This document shows, piece after piece, positions 1-10,632 of a stretch of 64,000 nucleotides of DNA. A model generated the notes under the pieces. The model was not told the origin of the DNA and did not search any database. It saw nothing but the letters and a program-made list of their open reading frames with translations. The position numbers and the translations under genes are program-made. The stretch lies in the NCBI RefSeq assembly GCF_964019385.1, contig NC_088645.1, positions 28,211,034-28,275,033 of the forward strand, written 5' to 3'. The first letter of the stretch is position 1. The number at the start of each line of letters is the position of its first letter. Source of the stretch: Sycon ciliatum. Taxonomy: Eukaryota; Porifera; Calcarea; Leucosolenida; Sycettidae.

Positions 1-250
1 CACCAGCAGCGATGAAAACTAGAAGGTCAGGCCAAGTAACGACTCCGTAGTTATCTACCTACCATCTCTTGGTTGATTTTTTAGTACAGGTGCTCCTTGG
101 TACATATGCTTGAGTTTTGAAGTGAAGCGCACATTCTAAAAGTCGGACCAAGTAATTTTTTTGTAATATTTTCGGCCTCTGTCCTAGCTTTAAATTAGTA
201 TTATTATTATTCAAAATATTGAATGACGCTTCACGCAGCTTCATTATACT

Positions 251-476
251 TGAATCGTTTGCAGGCATTCTGCCTACACTCAAGAGTGCACTGCATTTCT
301 CACAAATCCATGAGGGTTTCGTTACAACGTTTCGGTCTTTATGACCATCATCAGGAATCACCTAGGAATTCCTGAGGATGGTCATAAAGACCGAAATGTT
401 GTAGCGATACCTCTAATGGATTTGTGTGAAAAGCAGTGCTCTCTTGAGTGTAGGCAGGTTGTCTGCAAACGATTCA
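251..476. repeat. Foldback (hairpin) element 1
   Basis: Bases 251-360 and 363-476 are inverted copies of one another at high identity, with almost no loop between them at about 361. Both outer sides run into TTA/TAA-rich sequence. Reading frames with the motif DGHKDRNVV appear on both strands only because the arms are inverted copies. It looks like a miniature foldback transposon; no transposase or clear target duplication is visible. Confidence 0.75.
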
Positions 477-493
477 ATTGTTATTATTATTAT

Positions 494-846
494 TGTAGAA
501 AAGAAAAAAAAGACATATGGAAACGAGTTGAGAGTAACTCTCCGCTGCTGTAACTAGATACTATACACATTCAGAAAGTGCAACAACTAGGCACAAAACT
601 GACAGAGTATTGAGACAAAAAAGGAAAAAATAAATATATATACGAGCTGAGAGTAACTCTCCATCACTGTAACCAGATACTATATACAATCAGAAATTGC
701 AACAACTAGGCATGTCTCATTGAATGTCTCAGTATTCTGTCAGTTTTGTGGCTAGTTGTTGCACTTTCTGACTGTACATAGTATCCAGTTACAGTGGTGG
801 AGAGTTACTCTTAACTCGTATCCATAATGTCCCTTTCCTTTCTACA
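494..846. repeat. Foldback element 2, with an internal third copy
   Basis: A left arm (about 494-620) pairs with an inverted right arm (about 718-846), and a further direct copy of the arm lies between them (about 640-715). The shared core includes GAGAGTTACTC and CAGAAAGTGCAACAACTAG. The element is flanked by TTATTATT and ATTATTATT runs, as if it had inserted into a TAA microsatellite. Related cores occur near 8995-9085, 10510-10590 and 36884-37003, so this is a dispersed family. Confidence 0.75.
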
Positions 847-861
847 TTATTATTATTATTA

Positions 862-2300
862 TTCTCAATTCATTGATGACATGGTGTCAACCAATATAAT
901 GAATGAGGGCTACCAGCCGTGGAATAAAAAAAAAACAAGAAGGAAAATTCACACGCAAAATATTGCAAGTTAAAATAAAAAAGTGAAATAAAAGTAAATC
1001 AATCCAAAAACAAAAATTCAATTGAAGAGTTAGTAAATGTGATTTGCTTTGGAGCTTGAAGTAATACACAAAGAGAATGAAAATCAACGATTAGTTAATG
1101 AAGATCCACGTACGTGTATCATAGTATTTATTCAGCTTAAAAACACCTGGAGGATGTTGCTGGACTTTAATTGCTGAGAGAGAGAATCCCATAATTGGTA
1201 TGCCATGAATACAGGCGAGTGGCTCATGGAATTGTTTCTTGTAATCGGGAAAGGAAGCGAGTTCCTGATTGTTGAGGATTCATTGAGCCAGTTTACGGAA
1301 TGCTGTACATGCTGAGGGGCAGTGATAAGTTTGATTTTGTGAATGTATATGCAGGAGGATCGGTCAATGTAATGTTTCAGAGGAAATTTATAGCCGTCAG
1401 GCAAAATTACTGGTCAGTCGGCGACACGCATTTTTCACAAAAATTTGCGTTTCACCTGCTGGGAGAGTATGCGTGTACTCGAGTCTCATCCTGAGCACGT
1501 TTTTTTCTTCTTTTTTTCAGCTCCAGTATAGCTGTATTTTTCATTGCAAAGCCGTCCTCGATTGTTGTGTTCGTTGTTCAAACGAAGTGGACATTCAATC
1601 ATGAAGGCAGAGGACATAGGAGCCTGATTGGAGTTTCTCGCGGCATAGGACGGCCACACAGAGACACTTTGGGATTTTCTGAATATAAAATACCATACGC
1701 ACGATGCTGAGATCAATTTGTGCGATATCAAATTGTTTGTGATCTACCTCATCGAGCAGAACGGGATCCAAACACAAGCTTACCGACGGTTAGGCTGCCA
1801 ACCTGACTGGACAAATGATCCCTGGCTTCACCAGACGCCAGAAGTCGGACACCATGTCCTTTGCCGCGACGTCCATCTCCAAAAAGAACTCCATCTTCGT
1901 CGTGAAAAGGCTTGAAATACTCAATATTCAACCGAGATTCGCGATCTCACCCTTTCTCAGATCGAATTATTTTTTGTTGTAGCAGTTGCGGGGCAGATCC
2001 CCGCCAATACTTCAACAGGAGATGGCTCCAAAGCATGCCTGGAACAAGCCATATCGAGGTTGCAAGCCACCCCTCTCAGCAAGAAATTCGAAATTTCAAT
2101 GGTGGAAGATATACTATGAAGAGAATTTCAAAAAGTATGTTTCGCGGGGCGATCTCTCAACCTACGTCATTCAAACTTTGCAGAACGGTTCAGACGTACA
2201 TGCTAGGCATGGAACCACAGAGGATGATATCATAGCTGACACACAGAGTCACACACACAGCAGATTCGTGTGCACAGATACTTAATTAGTGGACGTCGTC
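862..2300. other. No supported gene; AT-rich stretch
   Basis: Short open frames occur on both strands, but none has a recognisable domain, a convincing splice-flanked exon structure or repeat character. A pyrimidine tract followed by CAG near 1965-1985 could be a splice acceptor, but no matching exon product is recognisable. Confidence 0.5.
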
Positions 2301-2818
2301 ATCTTCTTCCCGCTGATCTAAAATGTACTATTACGTGCTATTTCGCCTGACGCAATTTTCATAGAGAATTGGTCTGTTGGTCGCGGGGTGGCAAACGAAG
2401 TATTGCCCGGAGAATCCGTCGATGCACAAACTCCAGCTTTGCAAAGAGGGCATTACCAGCGCCACCGTCCCACCTCACAGCAATACAAGAAAATAGGCAA
2501 AACGTATGTATGATAAAAAGGTCTTGCAGCATTCCGGTGAAATGTGGGGGAGATGGCCATAAAGAATACCGACTAATGAGCTTGCCCGCTTTTCCAGATT
2601 CTGGAAAAGTATGGTAATTGTCCAACACTGTCACCAGGTAACAAACATTCATCAAATGTAACAACTGGTCGCCATTCTAGTTGATTAATAAGACTAGCAG
2701 GGGTCTTACAAATACTTCCAACACATGTCCGCTGCACAAACATCCTGTGAACTGTGGTCTGTTCAACGATTTCCCTCACATACAAGTTTTTTCTTCTATT
2801 CTGTGTTTTGCCTGATAG
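2301..2818. other. Probable intron or intergenic sequence upstream of a transmembrane exon
   Basis: No domain is recognised here. The last 40 bases are pyrimidine-rich and end in AG, forming the likely acceptor of the exon that starts at 2819. A frame on the minus strand near 2359-2450 is faintly reminiscent of the tail of a LINE reverse transcriptase but is too short to support. Confidence 0.4.
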
Positions 2819-3016
2819 CACCAAAAAAATCATCTCGAACTGACTCTGGAACGGCACCAAACAAATCCTCTCGAACTGACTCTGGAACGGCACCAAAAAA
2901 AATGAAAAAAGGAGTAGCAATTGGAACATCAGTAACAGTTGTAGTAGTAGTAGTAGTAGTAGGACTGGTAATGGTATTTCTAAAATACCGAAATACACCG
3001 AATGGAAGAAGTGAAG
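2819..3016 (+). CDS. Transmembrane exon of an unidentified single-pass membrane protein (phase 1-1)
   Basis: The exon is 198 nt. It follows a pyrimidine tract ending in GATAG and is followed by a GTGAGA donor; both introns would be phase 1, the usual phase for shuffled extracellular modules. It encodes a Ser/Thr-rich stalk made of two near-identical 12-residue units (core SSRTDSGTAP). A helix follows that includes eight consecutive valines from a GTA microsatellite (about 2939-2962), then LVMVFLKYR, a basic stop-transfer. The N-out, C-in topology is inferred. No neighbouring exons were recognised; the TIR element starting at 3089 may have displaced or hidden downstream ones. The protein family is unknown. 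An alternative reading is that the frame is chance translation of a microsatellite, but the splice sites argue against that. Confidence 0.5.
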
Positions 3017-3088
3017 GTGAGATTCTTGTTTCACCAACATGCAATGATTTGACCTGGCTTTTTATGTACTTCTGCACAAAAGAAAATG

Positions 3089-3905
3089 ATTAAGAGAGCA
3101 TGTCTGAGAATACCAAAGTATGTGTGCAAGTGGATCTCTCCGATTTCGCTCAAGATTTGGAGGTAGGTTCCCTTTGGGGTGTGGATTGATTGTGCAAAGC
3201 CCTTAAAAAAGCTTCTGAAGGGAACCTTTAAATTTGCATACCCCTCAAAAGTGGCTGAAATATCACATTATTTATGGGTCTAGAAACGAGTCACGCCACA
3301 GCGTATATGAACAAGCTATGAACAAAACTCCATCAAGCCAACACTGCCTCACCTTAGAAGTGTCCCTGGAGCAGTACCGCTTAGCCACGCCAGGATCCCA
3401 GAAGACGAGGTCCATCACCCCCTGACGCCACAAATGATCGTCTTGATAAAAGCCAATTTACAAGCGCTGGCAAAACAGCCAGCTACGTCCTCAATAGGCC
3501 ACAACTATACACCGGCAGATAGTAGAACACCTCTTCTAGCGCTGAGAATATGTCCCCCATCTTCCTTTTGGGGTTTTCTTGAAATAATGTTTACAATTTT
3601 TCCACTCGACCATGCTGAAATATGGCCAAAGTCATACCTGCGCAGGAAAGCTCGCCCCTCCGCGACGTCTCCTCAGCAATTTCTACTCCAACACTACTCC
3701 CAAGGCCGCAGAACAAAGTGTATTGTTGGCTCTGACAAGGAAAAGCAGCGGTGATCACTTGTCACTCCAAACGACAAGCTTCTTCTTGCACCACTAATAC
3801 TTTTTTGTGCGACTGTTGATACAAAAGTGACTGAAGGCATGAGCGCAGTTTTTGAATTTTATTGCAAGATGCACGATGAGATCGCGTGCTCTGTGACGTA
3901 GGATG
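3089..3905 (+). repeat. Left terminal inverted repeat of the 5.7-kb element
   Basis: It matches 7933-8746 in inverted orientation over about 815 bp with scattered substitutions and small indels. Shared landmarks include the segments coding for QALAKQPATSSIG and KAAEQSVLLALTRKSSGDH in one frame. Those frames are probably non-coding coincidences carried by the repeat. Confidence 0.8.
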
Positions 3906-4300
3906 ACGCTTCCTGGATCATGACACGCGGCCATCGATCGCGAACGTGACTGGAATGGTACTCGGAACAGACCACAATGGCGGAGGTAAGATGAGCAGTA
4001 TTTCCAGCTTGATCTGCTGAGAACCCCCACAAACTGTCGTAGGAGTATTGCAATGGCAGCAAGCCGTTGAAATATGCCCTCGTACAGCATGGAGAGTTAT
4101 TCATCTTTTACACTTACCCCCTGCAATCCCGAACATAGTCCAACAGTAAAAGTCCCTTTTTTTCATGTCGATGCTCGACAAAATCTGCTAGCTTGGTCGC
4201 TTTGTGTTGACTGGCACGCGAGCAGCACTGGCTGCACGTACTTGTCGCGTGAACTGTATGAGAGATTTCTTACGTCATAGACCACACTTTGCAGGTGATC

Positions 4301-4370
4301 TGCGGATATTTCCCCTAGTTTGTCGGGATTATGGCTCATAATCCCGTAAACGAGGGGATTTCATATCCAC
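4301..4370. repeat. Short imperfect palindrome
   Basis: Left arm GCGGATATTTCCCCTAG and the inverted GAGGGGATTTCATATCCAC flank a tight core with GGGATTATG and CATAATCCC. It is a hairpin of about 70 bp inside the TIR element. It resembles, but does not match, the hairpin at 7628-7681. Confidence 0.6.
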
Positions 4371-4796
4371 AGGAACTCTTCTGGATCCCCCCTCGGACCC
4401 AGTCCTTCTATCAGCAAAACCAAGAGAGCTAGCTCACTTGGCTGCTGTTTGAATATGCAAGATTGGGCCTTTCAGATAAGGTCTAACAAGGAGAAGTGGC
4501 TATAGTTGTCAAAAGAAAAGCATATTGGTGAAACAAAATGGCAATCTTTCTATCACCAACAAACAAAGCATCTTAATTTGCAACATGTTACATGAACCAG
4601 GTGTGCCGAACACCGGTAACCATGGAGACAGACCACACTCTCATAAAGATACTTAGAAGACGCCCCAAAATGTGTGTATGAAGAGACAGTGTGCTCAATT
4701 CAAGAATGGCAACCATGAAGGGAGCAAAGACGAAACATGTCAAAAGCACCAGAACCATGTTTGAATAAATAGACAAAATGCTCAATTCATATACTA

Positions 4797-5443
4797 ATAT
4801 AGCTATGAATAGGATGAAGGCCGCAGACATCACGCAACTACGTTACTTGTTTGACATGTATTACTGTGTATTTTATAACAAAAATATTATTGAAAACCCA
4901 GAATCGATTTTCTCGTTCCTATCATCAGTGGGAAAAAACGGAACTAAGGATACAACCAAAGAAACTGAAGTTAAGTACTGTAAATTGGTGTGTATGATGA
5001 CTCTCATTTTTCTGTACTGTGTCGTGCGCGTTATGTCCAACAGTTGAAAGTCCTAGAGGCAATTTGTATACGTATTCATAAGCCTGTTTTGTGTAAGCAG
5101 AAAGAGCACATTGTTGCACTGAAGTTGTATTCGTAGGTTCACACTTCGTTCAGTGCCTTCTCGCCTTTGGTTATGTAATCTTGTTACCTTTCTTGCGTTT
5201 CCTCTAGTGGTTTTATTGCACTTGTATCTTGATGTTATTTCTAACACCTTTCTATTTACAGTACTTAACTTCAGTTTCTTTGGTTGTATCCTTAGTTCCG
5301 TTTTTTCCCACTGATGATAGGAACGAGAAAATCGATTCTGGGTTTTCAATAATATTTTTGTTATAAAATACACAGTAATACATGTCAAACAAGTAACGTA
5401 GTTGCGTGAAGTCTGCGGCCTTCATCCTATTCATAGCTATATT
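4797..5443. repeat. Foldback element with about 190-bp arms
   Basis: Bases 4797-4984 recur inverted at 5255-5443 with near identity; the 270-bp centre is unrelated. A 60-codon frame containing MKAADITQLRYLFDMYYC is therefore readable outward-in on both strands. The arms may be the ends of a small non-autonomous transposon nested in the 5.7-kb element. No target duplication is clear. Confidence 0.75.
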
Positions 5444-5479
5444 AAAATTATTATCTCCACGTAGGTTATTCATATACTA

Positions 5480-5745
5480 GTAGGCGGAATAGAATTATAA
5501 CCATGATGGGAGCAAAGGCGGAACATGTGAAAAGCACCACAAAATGTTTGAATAAAAATTAAATAAATGCGGAACATGTGAAAGCACAAATGTTCGAATA
5601 AATAGAGAAAATGCCCGATTCAAATAAGCGGAATAGAATTATAACCATGATGGGAGCAAAGGCGGAACATGTGAAAAGCACCACAAAATGTTTGAATAAA
5701 AAATAAATAAATGCTCAATTCAAATAGGCGGAATAGAGTGGCATT
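5480..5745. repeat. Direct repeats of about 75-150 bp
   Basis: The segment containing GGGAGCAAAGGCGGAACATG and ACAAAATGTTTGAATAAA occurs twice here, partly once more in between, and once in diverged form at about 4690-4790, on the other side of the foldback. This pattern suggests a short tandem repeat that the foldback element interrupted. Confidence 0.6.
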
Positions 5746-5757
5746 CATGAGGATATG

Positions 5758-7268
5758 TTACTTCATGTTGATGATTATGGTAGCTCCTTGCTGTGCATAG
5801 ATGTTGCCGATGCTTGCAAGAGGAGACCTCTTTGCATCTGGCTCAACAGGCTCACTAGTTGCACCTTCAACAGGCTTGGACACTCCTGAGTGCGTCGCTG
5901 ATGCAGGGTTGAGCTGTGCCTTCTCTTTGGCTTCCGGTTCTGACTTCTTCGTGTCAGGAGTGCTCTCCTTACAACCATTGAGCACATCAGATGCACGCAT
6001 CTCGCTTTTATGCGACGCCGTCTTGTAGGCTCGGACGGACTGGCTTCGGTGACCTGTGTGCTCTTTAATCAGCTGCTCGTCCATGCCCTCATCGTAGAGG
6101 ACCATGGCACACGTTCGGCGGAGAGAGTGATTGGTTTTCTCAACGGCTTGAGATAAAAGTCATTGCTATCTGGACGCTTGTTCGTGTAGGTTTTGAAAAG
6201 TGAAACAATGCACCGCTCGGGGCACTGCGGATTATTGAAGGCTTTGACCGTTTTGGGGGTCAGTTTCCAGGTCTTGAGACCACCCTGGTAACTCTTCGAA
6301 ACTTCCTCCGTGTACAGAAGGTACGGGTGCTCCCCGTCCTTCTCCACCATCTTGATCTGGCTGGTGGAACCAAAGCGCAACGCACGGTGCTCTTCTCCGC
6401 TGCGCAGTGCAAAATTCCTGCCAACAAGATAAAACATCGTGTCCACAAGCTGCTTTGGGTTTCTTCTGCCCAACACACCCGACTTCCAAAGAACATCTTC
6501 ATCTTCAGGCCATATTGCCAGGGCCTGCATCGTCTTTGGTTGGCCAAATCTTGCAGATTGCTTCATGAGACCATCCATTACGTCCTGAAACGACTTGAAT
6601 TCCCAGGAGCAAAGAAGCTGCAGTCAGGCCCCTTTCCTGACAGCTCTCTGCAGCTCAACCATTATCTCGTGAACGGTTTTGGCACAGTACTCCTGGCCGC
6701 CACCGTCACGGATTTCGAGGACAAACCTTTGCAGAAGCCACACCAGCTCAATGTCGTCTAACTCCACAATTGGACGAGCGGCTGCATTTTTCATTTTTTT
6801 TCGTTTGGATACTGTGCTGAATCCCTTGATGATCTTCACTTGTCCCAAATTGAAACGGCCCAGGCCATTTTTTCTGGTGTTCTTGGGCACACTTGACTTT
6901 GCCATGGCACTAACCTGTTCGTACGAAACCAGGGCAAAGCGATTACTGGCGTTATCATTCGTGGAACTGGAAGACTCATCCGGGACTTTATTATGATCAT
7001 TATCGTCCTTTGCTTCATCAGCATCATCAGCAGCAATATCAGCATCAGCATTATCATCAGCATCAGGGACAAGCGGACAACAAATCTCATCAAACTCTTC
7101 ATCCTCCACATCTTGAACTAGCGAGCAGCAAGGCTCGTCAAATTCATCACTTCTAGTATCTGTGTCGCAGTTATTCACCGGAGCATCCGGAACAAATGAG
7201 CAGCGAAGCTCATCATACTCCTCATCAGACACTTCCCATGAGACCAGATCTTTGCCCATGTCAAACAA
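5758..7268 (-). pseudogene. Crypton-type tyrosine recombinase (DUF3504-like), decayed
   Basis: The frame from 7268 encodes an acidic N-terminus rich in Asp/Glu, then a helical region (EYCAKTVHEIMVELQR) typical of the recombinase N-terminal part. It meets an in-frame TGA at 6624-6626 and resumes in the same frame to about 6130. That stretch has LRSGEEHRALRF (first catalytic Arg region), LLYTEEVSKSYQGGLKTWK and NPQCPERC, hallmarks of the DUF3504 domain shared by Cryptons and host proteins such as ZMYM2-4, QRICH1 and KCTD1. The C-terminal part, with NHSLRRT (H-x-x-R) and TGHRSQSVRAYK (catalytic His and Tyr), is in another frame. Roughly 40-50 residues usually found between FYL.PL and NHSLR are missing, suggesting an internal deletion. 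The tail is low-complexity. Domain identity is firm; activity is very unlikely. Confidence 0.85.
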
Positions 7269-7932
7269 GCTTAGCTACTCATCGTCCTAGAACACAAACA
7301 GCACGTTACCTACACCTATTCTAGCTACTGTTACCACGCAAGTTATCGCACTGTAAACGCTACTAAAATACTATTATTACAGGCTGTCGAATGCACAGCC
7401 AGAGTAACACAAGACAGCGGGGAGACGACGATCACAAGGACAGAAACAACAACTTGACCAGCATGAAATCACATAGAAAAAACAACATGGTAGTACCGGT
7501 CTTTGAAAAAGTCAAGCAACACAAAAACAGCACACAAAACAGCACACAAAACAGCACACAAAACGTGTACCACACTGATCTCCTGAAAAGGGTGGTCGAT
7601 TCAGGATATTGCACAATGTCCGCGAGAATTATTTTTCATTATCCCCGCAGCGCTGCGTGCCTAGGGGATTTGAAAAATAATCCCCTCAGAACCGTGCAAC
7701 ATCCTATACAAAAAGAATGTGATTTCATCAACATTTCATTGGTCTTCGACCTACACGGGCAGGGAAAGTCCCTGTTAGTAGGCCTACAACACGGTCAGCG
7801 TGTTCTTGAGTGCAGTAACAACACAAGTGTGATCACTTCCAGACCAACGGGCGTTCAAGGCGAGTAACAAGTGCAGTTGACGAAGGTGACTCTGAAATCT
7901 CGTGAGCCGTGATTCACGCGGCCTGGCATTCT
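7269..7932. other. Region upstream of the recombinase gene
   Basis: This stretch would hold any promoter of the recombinase gene, but no TATA or initiator signal stands out. It carries three copies of the 12-bp unit CAGCACACAAAA (about 7528-7564) and a hairpin at 7628-7681. The open frame at 7391-7867 on the plus strand shows only this low-complexity sequence and is not supported as a gene. Confidence 0.45.
7628..7681. repeat. Short palindrome
   Basis: ATTATTTTTCATTATCCCC pairs with the inverted GGGGATTTGAAAAATAAT across a 17-base GC-rich loop. Function unknown; it could be a stem-loop of a miniature element. Confidence 0.5.
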
Positions 7933-8746
7933 TGCGTCACAAGGCACGTGATTTCACCATGCCTCTCGTAGTAAAATTCAAGAATTGCGCTCATGCCTTC
8001 AGTCACTTTGCATCAACAGTCGCACAAAAAATTATTGGTGGCGCAAGAAGAAGCTTGTCGTTTGGAGTGACAAGTGATCACCGCTGCTTTTCCTTGTCAG
8101 AGCCAACAATACACTTTGTTCTGCGGCCTTGGGAGTAGTGTTGAAGTAAAAATTGCGGTGGAGACGTCGCGGAGGGGCGAGCTTTCCTGCGCAGGTATGA
8201 CTTTGGCCGTATTTCGGCATGGTCGAGTGGAAAAATTCAAAAAGGTTTATTTCAAGGAAACCGCAAAAGAAAGATGGGGGACATGTCCTCAGCGCTAGAA
8301 GAGGTGTTCTACTATCTGCCGGTGTATAGTTCTGGCCAATTGAGGACGTAGCTGGCTGTTTTGCCAGCGCTTGTAAATTGGCTATTTTCAAGACGATCAT
8401 TTGTGGCGTAAGGGGGTGATGGACCTCGTCTTCTGGGATGCTGGCGTGGCTAAGCGGTACTGCCCTAGGAGCACTTCTAAGGTGAGGCAATGTTGGCTTC
8501 ATGGAGTTTTGTTCATAGCTTGTTCGTATACGCTGTGGCGTGACTCGTTTCTAGACCCATAAATAATGTGATATTTCAGCCATTTTTGAGGGTATGCAAA
8601 TTTCAAGGTTCCCTTCAGAAACTTTTTTAAAGGGCTTTGCACAATCGATCCACACCCCAATGGGAACCTACCTGTAAATTTTGAGCGAAATCGGAGAGAT
8701 CAACTTGCACACATACTTTGGTATTCTCGGACACGCTCTCTTAATC
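7933..8746 (-). repeat. Right terminal inverted repeat of the 5.7-kb element
   Basis: This is the inverted counterpart of 3089-3905. A shorter, diverged stretch resembling part of it (GCTTTTCCTTGTC ... TTGTTCTGC) is found near 20950-20995, hinting at other copies of the family. Confidence 0.8.
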
Positions 8747-9435
8747 AATACCAATACCATTTCGGTTTTTATCGTTCCACAAGACAGAGAGATTGGAAGC
8801 TGTAGTGCAAGTCCAAGTTTCCACGATCATCAGGAAACCTGGTGGCTGATAGTTGTGGATACGTGTAGAAGCCTCTGATATCTATGGGCATTGAGGACTC
8901 TTTGGACAGTGGAGCACAGTTGAGTATCGTTATCAAGGTTGAAACGGTGTGGCACAAATTATGCGCAAGAGTTTGTTAGTTTTTCGGCTCTTTCTAACTT
9001 CCTTGCCGTGGAGTATTTCAGAGCTCATTATCAGTCTGGTGCTACTTTGTGCACGTCTGACTGTGCAGAATCTGGTCTAGTTTGCGAACTCTAAAATAGA
9101 ACTTGTTCCACACCGCTTTCCATGTTTCCATTTAATTTAACCACAAAGGAAATTTAAAAAGTGCGATAGATCTAATGCCAGCCAGAAACAGTTACTTGAA
9201 TTAAATAGAAATCAACTGGGGGCAAAATGCAAAACATTCAGTGAAAATAGGAGGGAGGATTGAGATATCATAAACCAGGTGGATGCACGGAGCAGGAGCA
9301 TGTAATGCTCAAAAGCTGATGGGATGCATTGTTCTGGAATGGATTTCCACGAAATTGGGTTGTGATGTGGATAGGGGTGGAGTTGACAAGGATGACGGGA
9401 CTGTTAATGGGAATAATACCAATATAAAAATTCAT
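8747..9435. other. No gene; foldback-family remnant
   Basis: At about 8995-9085 the sequence TGCACGTCTGACTGT followed by an AATCTGGT-like core resembles the foldback family at 494-846 and the copy at 10510-10590. Otherwise nothing is recognisable. Confidence 0.4.
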
Positions 9436-9480
9436 GAGCATGTGGCCTCTAATTTCCTACCACTTTGAAATTCTCAACAA
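9436..9480 (+). mobile_element. Tail fragment of SINE family 2
   Basis: The segment around GGCCTCTAATTTCCTA and CTTTGAAATTCTC matches the tail of the fuller SINE at 9655-9870. It is a 5'-truncated copy. Confidence 0.55.
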
Positions 9481-9654
9481 AGTCCAAATTTGAAAGTGTA
9501 ATTTGTGTTTGCTCGCAGTCGACATAGTTTGATGCACTCCCCACGATTTCAAGCGAATGGCCGAGGGACCTCTTGATTAGTGTGAGTTGCCAGTACGATG
9601 CAAGCCAGATATTGATTGATCGAAGAATGACAGATTTGCCATCACTGTAGATAA

Positions 9655-9870
9655 GAGTCATACTGTAGCTCAGTTGGTTAGAGCATTGCTCGTGAATAGC
9701 AAGGTCACTGGTACAAGTCCCGGTGGTGTGACTAATGATTTTCCTTCTTTCTTATCTGGCTTCCAAGTGTCGAGTTTCGGAGAGAAAAGAGCAGTACGAG
9801 GCATGCGGCCTCTATTTTCCTAACACTTTGAAATTCTCCGTGAAGTCCAAATTACACAAACTAGAAAGGA
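9655..9870 (+). mobile_element. tRNA-derived SINE, family 2
   Basis: The head has an RNA polymerase III A box (TAGCTCAGTTGG), a perfect 5-bp anticodon-like stem (TTGCT/AGCAA) and a B box (GGTACAAGTCC). The anticodon loop lacks U33 and the T stem is mismatched, so this is a tRNA-like head rather than a working tRNA. The body (GTGTGAC ... AGAGAAAAGAGCAGTACGAGG ... CTTTGAAATTCTC) recurs inverted at about 45842-45960 and in part at 9436-9480. Two independent copies with the same head-body junction support a SINE. Confidence 0.7.
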
Positions 9871-10380
9871 CCAAGGAACTACAAGTTACGCTATACTGTC
9901 CACTAACACCACCAGTTACTAAACAATCAGCTCATGCGATAACATTGCACGACACTGACCGACGGTACTGACAATCTGCGACTATCTGGGTAAACGCTCT
10001 AGAACATCTTGAATGCGCACGCCAGCAGCCTTCCGTAGTTCCTTGGTCTTTTGTATAAAATAATCCTTGGCTCATATTGCTGGTGAACGAGATTTCATTT
10101 TTCTTGGCCAGGTCACGAAGTTCATCAAAGCCGAGGATGGCAAGATCGGCATTAGATAGATCCTCAGCCATACTATGTCCACTACTTCAGAATTACCATG
10201 CGTGGAAACTAGTAGAAAACAACAGCTTAGTCATGCTCTGAAAATCCTATTAATGCGAAGTAACGGAATTTGCATCCATGCAGCACTGTACAAAAACTTT
10301 GGAATGAGTTCGAGATTGCAGAGTGAATGGGCAGAGAGCGAGTCTGCTCTGAAACATTTTCCTCACTATATTTTAACACG
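9871..10380. other. No supported gene
   Basis: Head-to-head open frames exist (9932-10171 minus, 80 codons; 10175-10468 plus, 98 codons). Neither shows a known domain or splice context, and the plus frame runs into the inverted repeat at 10381. I do not call either as a gene. Confidence 0.4.
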
Positions 10381-10632
10381 GAAAATGTGGGCACAAGTTA
10401 TGCGATCGTGTCCACCAGCTAAACCAGAATTGTTAATCCATGAGCCTTCCAAGTCAGAAGACCGTTGATTAGCGCTATCAAGCAGTGCTCAAGCTGACTT
10501 TCGTGCCGTGGAATGTCTCAGTACTCCTTGTCAGTGTTTGTGTTAGACTGTGCACGTCTGACTGTTTAAAATCCGGTTGACTGTTGAGTTAGTGACCTCG
10601 ATCGCAGAACGTGTGCCCACATTTTTCCAGGT
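10381..10632. repeat. Miniature element with about 30-bp inverted ends
   Basis: GGAAAATGTGGGCACAAG and the inverted CGTGTGCCCACATTTTTCC form the ends, continuing to TATGCGATC and GATCGCAGA. Inside, GAATGTCTCAGTACTCC and GCACGTCTGACTG match the foldback family seen at 494-846. The same terminal motif appears in diverged form near 8945. Confidence 0.6.

Larger units (their letters stand above)
3089..8746. mobile_element. 5.7-kb element with long terminal inverted repeats, enclosing a Crypton-like recombinase
   Basis: The outer ends, GATTAAGAGAGC and its inverted copy GCTCTCTTAATC, mark the abrupt limits of two inverted repeats of about 815 bp. Outside them similarity stops; an AAT may be duplicated on both sides but this is weak. 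The interior (3906-7932) holds smaller foldbacks, a dispersed direct repeat and one decayed tyrosine-recombinase gene on the minus strand. Known Cryptons generally lack terminal inverted repeats. This may therefore be an unusual element, or a DNA transposon whose interior acquired a Crypton-type gene. The borders are well supported; the class is not. Confidence 0.65.

Noticed and set aside
2359..2664. A minus-strand reverse-transcriptase tail (FVHRRILRAILRLP)
   Set aside because: Too short, with no other LINE motifs nearby.
7391..7867. A 158-codon frame upstream of the recombinase
   Set aside because: It includes a 12-bp microsatellite and a hairpin and has no domain; probably chance.
3434..8502. 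Conserved frames in the two long TIR arms as a gene pair
   Set aside because: The similarity extends over the whole arm including non-coding parts, and the frames are broken differently on the two sides.
9661..9735. A functional tRNA (possible anticodon TGA)
   Set aside because: U33 is missing, the T stem is mismatched and the acceptor stem relies on wobble pairs; the following body recurs elsewhere, so it is a SINE head.
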